From the NCBI RefSeq assembly GCF_020497125.1, contig NC_059075.1, positions 30,788,003 through 30,852,002 of the forward strand: a stretch of DNA of 64,000 nucleotides, written 5' to 3'. Below the pieces are notes generated by a model. It was not told the origin of the DNA. It searched no databases and saw only the letters and a list, made by a program, of their open reading frames with translations. Shown here piece after piece: positions 50,801 to 54,389 of the stretch. Position 1 is the stretch's first letter. Every line of letters begins with the position of its first letter. This DNA comes from Mauremys mutica (Eukaryota > Chordata > Testudines > Geoemydidae). A program made the position numbers and the translations under genes.

Positions 50801-50801
50801 G
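630..50801 (+). CDS. CATSPERB: Cation channel sperm-associated auxiliary subunit beta, C-terminal half (12 exons, join)
   Basis: CatSper beta is an auxiliary subunit of the sperm-specific, pH-gated calcium channel in the flagellar membrane; the large extracellular part sits over the pore-forming CATSPER1-4 tetramer. Exons seen: 630-781, 2087-2241, 4216-4409, 11098-11457, 15895-16034, 21391-21588, 25370-25480, 33459-33569, 34933-35071, 39010-39110, 41389-41463, 50592-50801. Every intron starts GT and ends AG, phases match at each junction, and the spliced frame is open for 647 residues to TAG. The family was recognised by eye from the C-terminal half: the WLHGDP, NYRPPS and [13 protein letters not shown] stretches, the CNCND cysteine cluster, [25 protein letters not shown] and the final transmembrane helix. 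Human CATSPERB is about 1,116 residues, so roughly the N-terminal 40 percent lies upstream of the window. Visible N-glycosylation sequons include NSS, NKS (twice), NET and NIT. No frameshift or stop is seen, so the gene looks functional here. Other CatSper auxiliary subunits (CATSPERG, D, E) are the alternatives; the C-terminal motifs favour beta. Confidence 0.88.
782..2086 (+). other. CATSPERB intron, phase 0
   Basis: A 1.3-kb intron, AT-rich and with no transposable element that I can identify. It ends with a polypyrimidine tract and CTAG acceptor. Confidence 0.7.
2087..2241 (+). CDS. CATSPERB: CATSPERB exon
   Basis: Acceptor CCATTCTAG and donor GTAAAT flank 155 bases that start on a whole codon and end two bases into an arginine codon completed by the next exon. 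The segment starts [20 protein letters not shown] and continues into a charged stretch ending KGKVLQY. It is extracellular by its position in the family. Confidence 0.8.
2242..4215 (+). other. CATSPERB intron, phase 2
   Basis: A 2-kb intron. Apart from a short (GTAC)n/(GT)n tract at 2797-2850, I see no recognisable repeat, RNA or coding segment. Confidence 0.65.
2797..2850. repeat. Compound (TACG)n-(TG)n microsatellite
   Basis: About four TACG units run directly into roughly 18 TG units, ending TATGTG. The self-complementary GTAC block joined to a Z-DNA-prone TG run makes it likely to vary in length. Confidence 0.9.
4216..4409 (+). CDS. CATSPERB: CATSPERB exon
   Basis: Acceptor CCCATGTAG and donor GTAAGT. 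The 194 bases start with the base that completes a split arginine codon and end one base into a tyrosine codon. The product reads [20 protein letters not shown] through a segment ending [11 protein letters not shown]. No stop in frame. Confidence 0.85.
4660..6792. mobile_element. PIF/Harbinger-like DNA transposon, non-autonomous (2.1 kb)
   Basis: The left end GGGTACGTCTACACTA and the inverse of the right end, GGCCTGGTCTACACTA, form 16-bp imperfect terminal inverted repeats. They are flanked by a 3-bp direct repeat CTT at 4657-4659 and 6793-6795. A 3-bp target duplication suits Harbinger, although TWA is the usual target. The subterminal regions at both ends carry further inverted AAACCGGTTTA motifs. 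Open frames inside are short and overlap on both strands; I recognise no transposase, so it probably moved in trans. The core GTCTACAC terminus recurs at 14808, 18403 and 55946. Confidence 0.7.
6840..8545 (+). mobile_element. Degraded DIRS-type retroelement, 3' part with terminal repeat
   Basis: The stretch near 7480-8170 resembles, through many stops and frameshifts, the reverse transcriptase/tyrosine-recombinase end of turtle DIRS elements. It runs into an end region (8225-8545) where CCTGTACAGTAACTGG at about 8232 is repeated inverted as CCAGTTACTGTACAGG at about 8522. DIRS elements use a tyrosine recombinase rather than an integrase and have inverted or split termini. Borders are approximate and the class is recalled from related sequences, not searched. 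Confidence 0.5.
8836..8955. repeat. Old interspersed-repeat tail
   Basis: Contains GGTAGCACCTA, GCACTGTATAAATAC and CCCCAAAGAGCTTAC motifs that also occur, diverged, near 9985-10025 and 43655-43790. This pattern is common as an ancient LINE/SINE tail in turtles and crocodilians. Exact family not assigned. Confidence 0.45.
8990..9665 (-). mobile_element. DIRS gag-like N-terminal fragment, reverse strand
   Basis: The reverse strand has an open stretch (9716 down to 9357) starting near [20 protein letters not shown], a Ser/Pro/Lys-rich sequence like the N-terminal part of DIRS ORF1. The flanking sequence on the same strand has the repeated short GCACCGG/GGTACC patterns seen in DIRS gag. It faces the opposite way to the DIRS 3' part at 6840-8545, so the two are a rearranged element or two insertions. 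Not intact. Confidence 0.5.
9679..9866 (+). repeat. tRNA-derived SINE with CR1-like tail
   Basis: Head: GATAGCTCACTGGTTTGAG (A-box-like) and, about 40 bases on, GGTTGCAAATTCAATCC (B-box-like), in a tRNA-like spacing. Tail: GGACTCAATGACCTTTCAGG followed by TCCCTTCCAG, the CR1 LINE 3' pattern. This is the architecture of the Cry/Pol III SINEs of cryptodiran turtles, which use CR1 machinery in trans. A second copy is at 48977-49133. Confidence 0.75.
10918..11040. repeat. Short inverted-repeat element
   Basis: Begins GAGCCAGATTCTGA and ends ATAATCTGGCCCTAT, giving an inverted GCCAGATT core about 100 bp apart. Similar diverged sequence occurs at 11560-11620 and 40525-40590. Likely an old MITE-like family; no target duplication could be read. 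Confidence 0.4.
11098..11457 (+). CDS. CATSPERB: CATSPERB exon (largest in window)
   Basis: Acceptor TTAATTTAG and donor GTGAGA. The 360 bases complete a tyrosine codon and end one base into the next codon. The encoded segment of about 120 residues starts [16 protein letters not shown], continues through [16 protein letters not shown] and [16 protein letters not shown], and ends [11 protein letters not shown]. Two N-glycosylation sequons (NSS, NKS) and one cysteine (DTCRYW) fit an extracellular domain. A frame open across the whole exon is strong evidence against chance. Confidence 0.9.
12762..13616. mobile_element. hAT-type non-autonomous transposon, GC-rich (855 bp)
   Basis: Termini CAGGGCCGGTACAAGG and, inverted, CAGGGCCGGTGCAACC. 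Flanking 8-bp direct repeats CTTGCAAG (12754-12761) and CTTGCAAA (13617-13624) differ at one base. An 8-bp target duplication with CAGGG termini is typical of hAT. The interior has diverged tandem units of roughly 60 bp built on GGCTGGTTTCGGGCA and GTGTGGCAGGGG motifs (12985-13200). No transposase is visible; long open frames here come only from the GC bias. Confidence 0.85.
13884..14104. mobile_element. hAT-type MITE (221 bp)
   Basis: Ends CAGTGGTACCCAACAC and GTTGGGGACCACTG are inverted copies, flanked by an exact 8-bp duplication CTTTATAG at 13876-13883 and 14105-14112. Inside, GATGCCTCTCGATGACG and CGTCATCGAGAGGCAT form an inner hairpin. Non-coding. Confidence 0.9.
14808..15103. mobile_element. 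Harbinger-type MITE with two internal palindromes (296 bp)
   Basis: Starts GGGTACGTTTATACTTA and ends GTGTAGACCAGGGC, flanked by TAA at 14805-14807 and 15104-15106, the TWA target duplication expected for PIF/Harbinger. Bases 14858-14904 are a perfect palindrome (21-bp arms, 5-base loop). A second near-perfect one spans about 15012-15075. The same family disrupts the CR1 at 18403. Confidence 0.85.
15132..15157. repeat. (CA)n microsatellite
   Basis: About 13 uninterrupted AC units. Confidence 0.95.
15230..15560. repeat. Purine-rich interspersed repeat, unclassified
   Basis: The AAGATGATTTTAACAGCAGCA and GGAGGCCAGAGAGG-like motifs recur at 36640-37290 and 45340-46100, so this is an interspersed family. 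No ends or target duplications can be read. Confidence 0.4.
15895..16034 (+). CDS. CATSPERB: CATSPERB exon
   Basis: Acceptor TGATTTCACAG and donor GTAAGA. The 140 bases finish a split codon and end on a whole codon. The product starts [19 protein letters not shown] and ends [13 protein letters not shown]. Confidence 0.85.
17505..20252 (+). mobile_element. CR1 LINE, 5'-truncated, interrupted by a MITE
   Basis: The translated pieces show CR1 ORF2: the end of the endonuclease domain ([15 protein letters not shown], about 17720-17770), the linker [20 protein letters not shown], and the reverse transcriptase with [26 protein letters not shown] and the catalytic FADDTTL motif (about 19366). It also has the usual 3' tail (GGTTGGACTAGAAGTCTC, then AGATTCTATGA). 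Stops and frameshifts interrupt the frame, so it is dead. The 5' border is approximate. Confidence 0.9.
18403..18695. mobile_element. Harbinger-type MITE inserted in the CR1 (293 bp)
   Basis: Termini GGGTATGTCTACACTA and, inverted, GGCCTGGTCTACACTA. The flanks TTA (18400-18402) and TGA (18696-18698) are a 3-bp TWA duplication with one change. Inside, TATCGCGTCTCATCTAGACA is the centre of a palindrome related to that of the 14808 element. The CR1 reading resumes directly after it, so the insertion postdates the CR1. Confidence 0.85.
21391..21588 (+). CDS. CATSPERB: CATSPERB exon
   Basis: Acceptor ACTTCCACAG and donor GTAAGA enclose 198 bases, exactly 66 codons. The product includes [20 protein letters not shown], the [11 protein letters not shown] segment and [19 protein letters not shown], which I recognise from the CatSper beta family. 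Two cysteines are present. The open frame extends upstream into intron sequence to 21094, but the upstream part does not resemble the family and the preceding exon ends in phase 0, so the acceptor at 21390 is preferred. Confidence 0.9.
21900..24690 (-). mobile_element. CR1-type LINE, reverse strand, degraded
   Basis: Reverse-strand pieces in 5' to 3' order (right to left) show the endonuclease region ([13 protein letters not shown] and [19 protein letters not shown], 24525-24319; [13 protein letters not shown], about 24070). They continue with the linker ([20 protein letters not shown], about 23550) and reverse transcriptase ([20 protein letters not shown], about 23150). It then continues into a long 3' region resembling CR1 tails, with a 3' end near 21905 (AAGGCCAGAAGGGACCAC). 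Many stops; older than the + strand CR1. A 42-bp inverted duplication lies at 23844-23949. Confidence 0.8.
23844..23949. repeat. Inverted duplication (hairpin) within the CR1
   Basis: The left arm starting GGAAGAATTTAATCAGAAAA (23844-23885) is repeated inverted at 23906-23949, with about 42-bp arms that are almost identical and a loop of roughly 20 bases. This is not a normal CR1 feature. Confidence 0.9.
25370..25480 (+). CDS. CATSPERB: CATSPERB exon
   Basis: Acceptor TATATACAG and donor GTAAGT enclose 111 bases, 37 whole codons. The product begins [20 protein letters not shown] and ends in a stretch with NADPSKP and YFAGSK, one of the best-conserved parts of the family as I recall it. Confidence 0.92.
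25600..28470 (+). mobile_element. RTE-type LINE (endonuclease-reverse transcriptase), degraded
   Basis: Endonuclease pieces: [20 protein letters not shown] (about 26065) and [18 protein letters not shown] (about 26160), then [13 protein letters not shown] (about 26440). Reverse transcriptase pieces: [14 protein letters not shown] [15 protein letters not shown] (27469), [18 protein letters not shown] (27650) and the catalytic [13 protein letters not shown] (27766). A long open C-terminal part (27724-28461) has [10 protein letters not shown] and [13 protein letters not shown]. The order and motifs match RTE-clade endonuclease-RT proteins, not CR1. At least one TGA/TAG between the RT halves (27716) and others upstream make it inactive. 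Ends approximate. Confidence 0.8.
28640..28990. repeat. Palindromic tRNA-like element
   Basis: The left arm (GTGGTTGGGGCACTCACATC followed by GTTCAAGTCCCTGCTC, 28756-28800) is repeated inverted in 28806-28865. Each arm has an A-box-like TGGTTGGGG and a B-box-like GTTCAAGTCC facing inward. A (CT)n tract is at 28899-28918. Related copies lie at 39690-40300 and 51880-52552. Confidence 0.6.
29085..32935 (+). mobile_element. DIRS-type retroelement with inverted terminal repeats, degraded
   Basis: About 200 bases at 29088-29290 reappear inverted and diverged at 32735-32920, as DIRS elements have inverted termini. Each arm has the GTATTCCACTCAGG / GCATTCCACTCAGATG box and a TATA-like CTATATAAGGG (right arm CTATTTAAGGG). 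The interior translates in the + direction to DIRS gag: the [17 protein letters not shown] region, the [20 protein letters not shown] region (31516) and [20 protein letters not shown] (31692-31760). A recombinase-end remnant is near 32440-32575. Most of RT/RNaseH is missing and the rest has stops. hAT pieces are inserted at 29633-30212. Confidence 0.65.
29633..30212. mobile_element. hAT transposon remnant with internal inversion
   Basis: 29633-30075 is the reverse complement of a turtle hAT 3' end as I recall it (AGGGCTGTCTATTAATCAC terminus; TAGAGCCTACAAGTCCACTC after the transposase stop; AAACAAGTTTGTTTACATTT over the last codons). 30085-30212 instead reads on the + strand ([20 protein letters not shown], then GLHCFGW), an internal exon of the same transposase. 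The two pieces are in opposite orientation, so the copy was rearranged. Family assignment is from memory. Confidence 0.5.
33459..33569 (+). CDS. CATSPERB: CATSPERB exon, cysteine-containing
   Basis: Acceptor TTTCTACAG and donor GTGAGA enclose 111 bases, 37 whole codons. The product begins [20 protein letters not shown] and ends [11 protein letters not shown]. Its four cysteines and one NKS sequon suggest a disulfide-bonded extracellular loop; the spacing looks like that of mammalian CATSPERB. Confidence 0.92.
33570..34932 (+). other. CATSPERB intron, phase 0
   Basis: A 1.4-kb intron. Most of 33835-34850 looks like a pyrimidine-rich interspersed repeat, ending CACCCCATCACA and possibly LTR-like, with a hAT MITE at 34310-34516. 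I could not prove the outer repeat's ends. Confidence 0.55.
34310..34516. mobile_element. hAT-type MITE (207 bp)
   Basis: Termini CAGGGCCGGCTCTAGG and, inverted, CAGGACTGGCTCTAGG. The 8-bp duplication CCTTCAGG (34302-34309) / CCTTCAGA (34517-34524) has one change. The interior carries a direct repeat built on AACTGCCAAAGCAAAACAAA (two copies). Same superfamily as 41700, 47753, 53248 and 54133. Confidence 0.88.
34933..35071 (+). CDS. CATSPERB: CATSPERB exon
   Basis: Acceptor TTCAATTTTAG and donor GTATGG. The 139 bases start on a whole codon and end one base into a glycine codon. The product starts [18 protein letters not shown] and ends [19 protein letters not shown]; the VTVTEVN core is a CATSPERB hallmark as I recall it. 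Confidence 0.92.
35485..35577. mobile_element. 93-bp truncated retroposon with 10-bp target duplication
   Basis: The insert AAAAGCAGCAAAGAGTCC to CTTCGTCGGATGCAT is bounded by the exact direct repeat TGAAGACTAT at 35475-35484 and 35578-35587. The GGTGAATACCCACTTCGTCG end is a common turtle/crocodilian repeat end as I recall it, possibly Penelope-like. The family is not certain, but the duplication is plain. Confidence 0.75.
35981..36186. mobile_element. Tc1/mariner-type MITE (206 bp)
   Basis: Ends CACCTCTACCCCGATATAAC and, inverted, CACCTCTACTCTGATATAAC, flanked by TA on both sides (35979-35980, 36187-36188). A TA target is typical of Tc1/mariner. CGCGTTATA motifs repeat inside, and a run of C sits near 36100. 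Confidence 0.8.
36640..37290. repeat. Purine-rich interspersed repeat, unclassified
   Basis: Related to 15230-15560 and 45340-46100 by motifs such as GAAGATAATTTTAGCAACAG and GAGGCCAGAGAAGAG. Interrupted by the MITE at 36993. Confidence 0.4.
36993..37114. mobile_element. 122-bp MITE
   Basis: Ends AAGGTGACCAGATG and, inverted, AGGGTTACCAGATG. A right-end fragment of the same family (GATCTGGTCACCCTAT) lies at 48603-48618. Superfamily not determined because the target duplication is ambiguous. Confidence 0.65.
37810..38540. repeat. Interspersed repeat, unclassified
   Basis: Resembles a common turtle repeat (GGGCACCCACTTAAGATTTC; CAAAGCAAAGTACATTTATT) as I recall it. No coding capacity, ends or target duplication seen. 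Confidence 0.35.
39010..39110 (+). CDS. CATSPERB: CATSPERB exon
   Basis: Acceptor TATTTTACAG and donor GTAAGT. The 101 bases complete a glycine codon and end on a whole codon. The product [18 protein letters not shown] is followed by [15 protein letters not shown], with two N-glycosylation sequons (NET, NIT). Confidence 0.9.
39111..41388 (+). other. CATSPERB intron, phase 0
   Basis: A 2.3-kb intron. It has a degenerate (ATCT)n stretch near 39530-39590 and an AT-rich palindromic repeat (39690-40300). The rest, 40600-41388, shows no recognised element. Confidence 0.65.
39690..40300. repeat. AT-rich element with inverted arms (palindromic family)
   Basis: The outer parts are runs of GAAATTTT/AAAATTTC-type sequence. 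The core has TGTGGGAGATGTAGTCTTCC and, inverted, TCTACAACTCCCA (about 40030-40075). It shares its arms with the copy at 51880-52552 and with 32940-33300. Confidence 0.45.
41389..41463 (+). CDS. CATSPERB: CATSPERB exon
   Basis: Acceptor GTTTTCACAG and donor GTACAG enclose 75 bases, 25 whole codons, starting [20 protein letters not shown] and ending [14 protein letters not shown] and FCNL-EFQ are diagnostic of CATSPERB just before its membrane helix. Confidence 0.93.
41700..42065. mobile_element. hAT-type MITE with four tandem palindromes (366 bp)
   Basis: Perfect 15-bp terminal inverted repeats CAGGGGCGGCTCTAG / CTAGAGCCGCCCCTG and an exact 8-bp duplication CTTGCAGC (41692-41699, 42066-42073). 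The interior has four CCGCAGGCATGACTGCGG-type palindromes centred near 41795, 41848, 41900 and 41951, about 52 bp apart, joined by CTCCGGT/ACCGGAG segments. GC-rich, hence long but meaningless open frames. Confidence 0.95.
43655..43790. repeat. Old interspersed-repeat tail
   Basis: CCCCATTTTACAGAGGGGCA and AGCACCTAGAGGCCC motifs; same family as 8836-8955. Confidence 0.45.
43826..45225 (+). mobile_element. CR1 LINE, 3' part
   Basis: Translated pieces give the CR1 reverse transcriptase: [18 protein letters not shown] (43938), [12 protein letters not shown] (44030), FVDDAKMGG as the catalytic FxDD motif (44376) and [16 protein letters not shown] (44488). These are followed by the tail GACTGGACTAGATGACCTCG and TTCTATGATTCTGT. 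Stops break the frame. Severely 5'-truncated, as is usual for CR1. Confidence 0.92.
45340..46100. repeat. Purine-rich interspersed repeat, unclassified
   Basis: Third copy of the family seen at 15230 and 36640, with GGAGGCCAGAGAAAAAGAGG and GTTGCAGTAGTGAAC. Not classified. Confidence 0.4.
46980..47260. repeat. Tandem array of about 25-40 bp C-rich units
   Basis: Repeated variants of CCAGAGCCTGCACCC and CCAAACTCCATCCCAGA. A mirror-like G-rich array (GGGGTGTGGGGGTGAGGGCT) occurs at 49390-49470 in another hAT copy. Confidence 0.7.
47753..48097. mobile_element. hAT-type MITE, nested (345 bp)
   Basis: Ends CAGGGCCGGCTCCAG and, inverted, CAGGGGCGGCTCTAG, with an exact 8-bp duplication TGTCTGGA (47745-47752, 48098-48105). 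Same family as 41700: it carries CCGCAGGCATGACTGCGG-type palindromes at about 50-bp spacing. It lies inside the element at 46526, so it is the younger insertion. Confidence 0.93.
48977..49133 (+). repeat. tRNA-derived SINE with CR1-like tail
   Basis: GGATAGCTCAGTGATTTGAG (A-box-like), GTTGTGAGTTCAGCCC (B-box-like), then GTTGGACTAGATGATCTCCT and TCTATGATTCT, the CR1-type 3' end. Same family as 9679-9866. Confidence 0.8.
49309..50013. mobile_element. hAT-type element (705 bp)
   Basis: Ends CAGTGGTTTTCAAACTTTTT and, inverted, CAGTGGTTTTCAAACTGCGG, with flanks CATTAAAA (49301-49308) and CATTAAAG (50014-50021), an 8-bp duplication with one change. The interior has a G-rich direct repeat (GGGGTGTGGGGGTGAGGGCT, two copies near 49395 and 49440). 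No transposase. Confidence 0.88.
50592..50801 (+). CDS. CATSPERB: CATSPERB last exon: transmembrane helix and tail
   Basis: Acceptor TTCTGTTGCAG; 69 codons and a TAG stop. The product starts [14 protein letters not shown], then a hydrophobic helix of about 21 residues (exon residues 14-34, [13 protein letters not shown] core). It ends in a 35-residue cytoplasmic tail that is lysine-rich ([11 protein letters not shown]) and then Ser/Thr-rich. The FPG just before the helix is kept in mammals as I recall. Mammalian tails share the helix but differ in tail sequence, as is usual for this subunit. Confidence 0.93.
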   Translation: MYVDDAPLAFPGQYLVSTVTAVLVGGIIFVIFMMQIYEINIWNKVKSKVRKKNKVSVSETSASVTSTSS

Positions 50802-51237
50802 GTTGGACAACCACACTTCTAAATGAAATACAAGGTGACACCCAATAGCAAGTTATTCCATCCCCCTTTATTAAATCTCTCTCTTACCTACATTTCCCAA
50901 GACAGACGTTGAAAGTAATTCCTATTTAATATTGTTATGTTATCTATCTTCCTTCATTGATATTTTTACATATGTAATTTTTCCATCAGGATTTGGTTTC
51001 TTTATAAATGTATGTATTGAAATCTAGAGGAAAATATATTCATTTACAAATTATTTTATTAGGAAAGTGTTTTCAGATGTTGTAAAGAACTTCATTTGTA
51101 ATAAGGTACTACTTAACATAAGTGAGAGTGCCAATACAGTAAAAGTCTGTAACAACACTTTCACTTTGTTATGAAGAGAACCGGGAAGCCTTGGCTAGGC
51201 AGTGCTGCAATGTTGTTCCGTTTATTCACCTCGGCGA

Positions 51238-51243
51238 AATAAA
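51238..51243 (+). promoter_or_regulatory. CATSPERB: Candidate CATSPERB poly(A) signal 1
   Basis: AATAAA about 440 bases after the stop. No GT-rich element stands out immediately downstream, though GTTTGGCTCTGG follows some 50 bases on. Confidence 0.35.
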
Positions 51244-51567
51244 AAGAGACCCGCTTGCTACAATATTGACCTCCCGTGGTTCAGCAAATTCTCTGGTTTG
51301 GCTCTGGTCAGATCCCGAGGGTACCAGACTAGAGAGGTTCAACCTGTATAAATTACTCAAGTTTGTTGTATTTGGCTATTAAAGGGCAAACACAAGAACA
51401 GACTTGGCTAATTAGTGTTCTTCCATCCTGTGGTTGGATGTGCTTGCTGTGTGCATGCCCTGCATGTTACTGCAGTTTGCAGCATAATCCTGTCTGCACT
51501 ATCCAAGTCTCAAGGTTTTGTTGGTCCTTATTGTTATGAGCACCAAATGCACTCTTAAAACTGAAAA

Positions 51568-51573
51568 AATAAA
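51568..51573 (+). promoter_or_regulatory. CATSPERB: Candidate CATSPERB poly(A) signal 2
   Basis: AATAAA about 770 bases after the stop, followed within 15 bases by a GT-rich CTTGTGGGTGAGT stretch, so the better placed of the candidates. A third AATAAA is at 51698-51703. Confidence 0.45.
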
Positions 51574-51703
51574 ACCTCTTGTGGGTGAGTAACTACCAGT
51601 AGTGGGTGAATAAAGGTTCCTTCAAGATTCATAGCTAAAGTTCATTCTTCTTGAGAATCCTCACAAGTTTCTGGCATTTTGTTACTTTTATGTATTCAAT
51701 AAA

Positions 51704-52900
51704 ATCTAATATGTGGTTCACCTATTTCTCCAGAGGGACTTGATCACTTTCACTTTAAATCTTGAGTATTGGAGCTTGAATATACTTTAGAGTGCAATAT
51801 AAAATTAGGTGGATTCATGGAGCTAGTAGAAGAAAAGCTGGATCCAACAATATAATTTAAAAAATAGGGAGTGAGAAAGAAGGCTGGGATTAGAACTAGC
51901 TGGGAATTTTTTAACAAAACATTTTTCACAGGAAAATCCAATTTGTCAAAATCAAAAACTTTTTGTGGAAACATATTCATTTCAACAAAACATTTGTCAA
52001 GGATAGAATTTCAATTGAGAGAGGCATGCACACACCCCACCTCCATAATATCCAATTATTCAGTGATTAGGACACTTAGTTGGATTGTGCGAGATCTACG
52101 TTCAAGTCCCTGCTCTGCCTAATTCAGGGCAGGGACTTGGGCTGGGCTCTCCCACACACCTGTTAAGTATCCTGATCACTGGGTTATAGAGACAATGTTC
52201 TCCCTTGCATGAATGCTCTCTCTCCCACTCCCTGCCCCCTCTTTATATTATTAATTCAAAGTGGAACAACTCCAGTTGGTGAGAGATTGAGGCTATAGCC
52301 TGGTGATTAGGGCACACTCTTGGGATGGTTATTGGATATTCTGGGGTTGGTATCACCCCAGGTATGGTTATTGGCTCACCTGGCAAACCACAACTCATCT
52401 GGAATGGTTATCAGCTATTCTGGGGTGGGTCTGTCATAGTTTTTTGTGAAATTTTTTTGAAAGGTCTTATTTTCATTCTGATGTGGAACAAAAACAAATG
52501 TTGAAATCTTGAATTTTTTTTACAAAATGGAATTTCCAGTCAGCCCTAGTTGGGATGTGCACCACAAGGAAGTGGGAGATAAGAAAAGGGAACTAGAAGG
52601 AGCTGGTATGAACAATACATGAAAGCGTTTAGAAGAGGGGAGAAGATAGTATATTTGGAGGTAATGAGGGAGGTCAGGGAATGTTAGGTTACAGTAGAGG
52701 TTTGGCTGAGGAGAGATCTCCTTAAATTAACCTAAAAGAAGACCATCAGTACTCAATATGTTAGCCTGATGAGTTAGCTGGAGAATGACACAATGTGCTC
52801 CCTTGCTCAAAGAGCTGAGTGTAATGCTTAATATTATGGAAGTTCCATATATATATATGGTAAATGATTTTACTTGGCAGGTTTCGTATGTTTATCCAAT
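51704..52900. other. Intergenic, AT-rich repeat
   Basis: No gene recognised. Contains the palindromic AT-rich element below and a purine-rich stretch (52560-52800) like the 15230 family. Confidence 0.6.
51880..52552. repeat. AT-rich element with tRNA-like palindromic core
   Basis: The arms (AACAAAACATTTTTCACAGG and, inverted style, TTTTTGTGAAATTTTTTTG) flank a core at 52060-52195. There TTCAGTGATTAGGACAC with GTTCAAGTCCCTGCTC is mirrored by GGCAGGGACTTG and CTGATCACTGGGTTATAG. Same family as 28640 and 39690. Confidence 0.5.
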
Positions 52901-52989
52901 TTTGGAAAAAAGTAAACCATGGGTCTGAAACAATCTAGCATGCTTTCCTCAAAGATTTTCCAAATACAGTAGGCCACAGTGCTGCACCT

Positions 52990-53810
52990 GAGTATGGTCA
53001 GAGGGAACGAAACAAGAATGCGGCACACCAGAAAGAAGCCACGGAATGGCTCTTAACAGTTATGGCGCACCAAGTGGACATGCTCTAGGAGATACTAGCT
53101 CTTCAACTGAGCAGCCTCACTCCCGCCCTCTCATGCAGCTGCTGTCGCAAAACTCTTTCCCATGTGCTCCCGCCACACCGCCAACACACTCTTATCAACC
53201 TCCTGGCTCAATTCTCTACCCACAGCATTCCACTCCTCCCTCCTCACCAGGGGTGACTCTAGGTATTTTGCCACCCCAAGCACGGCAGGCAGGCTGCCTT
53301 CGGCAACTTGCCTGCGGGAGATCCCCGGTCCCACGGATTCGGCGACAGCTTGCGGGAGGTCCGCCAAAGCCGCAGGACCAGCGGACCCTCGTGGTGACCG
53401 GCAAAGTGCCCCCCCCGCCGTGGCTTGCCGCCCCAGGCACACACTTGGCATGCTGGTGCCTGGAGCCACCCCTGCTCCTCACAGTCCCGCAGTGCGGAAT
53501 CCCACTACCCACTGCATTCAACACCCATCCCTCTGCTGTTTGGCCCTACTGAAGTACAGCACCCGCTGCATCATACTCCAAAGGAGAAGGTTGGGTATGA
53601 TCCCCTGGACATACACAAATCTGTAGCTGTCCTGGGACCCCCTCCTCCTCTTGAGACCTTCCATTCCCCCATTCCTTCCAGTTCCCCCCCCCCCCCCATG
53701 GCCCTCCCTGCTGATGAATTTTTTCATTTGACTCCCCTCTGGTTGTTATCTTCAGGGCCACCGAGAGTGGGTTCGGGCCCCAGTGAAAAAAAATTTTCAG
53801 GCCCCCCAGC
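52990..53810 (+). pseudogene. Harbinger accessory-type ORF relic
   Basis: Pieces reading NAAHQKEATEWLLTVMAHQV, LSHVLPPHRQHTLINLLAQF and KEKVGYDPLDIHKSVAVLGP resemble a recurring protein of turtle Harbinger elements as I recall it. It is cut by stops and by the hAT at 53248-53474. Function not assigned; in this superfamily the second protein is usually Myb/SANT-like. Confidence 0.5.
53248..53474. mobile_element. hAT-type MITE (227 bp)
   Basis: Ends CAGGGGTGACTCTAGG and, inverted, CAGGGGTGGCTCCAGG, with an exact 8-bp duplication CTCCTCAC (53240-53247, 53475-53482). It splits the Harbinger accessory relic, so it inserted later. Confidence 0.92.
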
Positions 53811-53918
53811 AAGGGCAGACTGACTAAACAGGGCTGACAAAGCTGGGCCCCGGGCCCCATTCCGGACTGCCATGCCCTGGTAATTTGTACCGGCTTTCCC
53901 CACCTCTCGTCGGCCCTT
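53753..53918. mobile_element. Probable hAT-type MITE
   Basis: CAGGGCCACCGAGAG on the left and CTCTCGTCGGCCCTT on the right are near-inverted, like other CAGGGCC hAT ends. The duplication is not clean, so the end positions are uncertain. Confidence 0.5.
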
Positions 53919-54132
53919 ATTCTTTCAATAAAAGAATTGTGTGTGTTTGAAAGCAATTTTTATTCTATTAAATTAAAGCAAAAAGAGCACTGCAAAGCAA
54001 CATACATGCAGCTATGTTAAGGCCCCTTCTTGCATCATGTGCACCAATCACCTCCTAGCATTACAAGCACTGCAATCCCAAGCATAGCAACAAATATTAG
54101 TGACTTTCAGCTTCAAATTGCTGCGTCAAAGC

Positions 54133-54377
54133 CAGGGATGGCTCCAGGGTTTTTGCCGCCCCAAGCAGCGGGGGAAAAAAAAAAGCCACAATCACGATCG
54201 GCAGCACTTCAGTGGCAGCTCCACCGTGCCGCTTTCTTCTTCGGCGGCAGGTCCTTCCCTCCGAGAGGGACCAAGGGACCTGCCGTCAGATTGCCACCGA
54301 AGAGCCGGGCATGCCACCCCTTCCCCTTGGCCACCCCAAGCACCTGCTTGCTGCGCTGGTGCCTGGATCTGGCCCTG
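54133..54377. mobile_element. hAT-type MITE (245 bp) inside the Harbinger copy
   Basis: Ends CAGGGATGGCTCCAGG and, inverted, CAGGGCCAGATCCAGG, with flanks GTCAAAGC (54125-54132) and CTCAAAGC (54378-54385), an 8-bp duplication with one change. It interrupts the 3' part of the transposase relic. Confidence 0.88.
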
Positions 54378-54389
54378 CTCAAAGCATCC

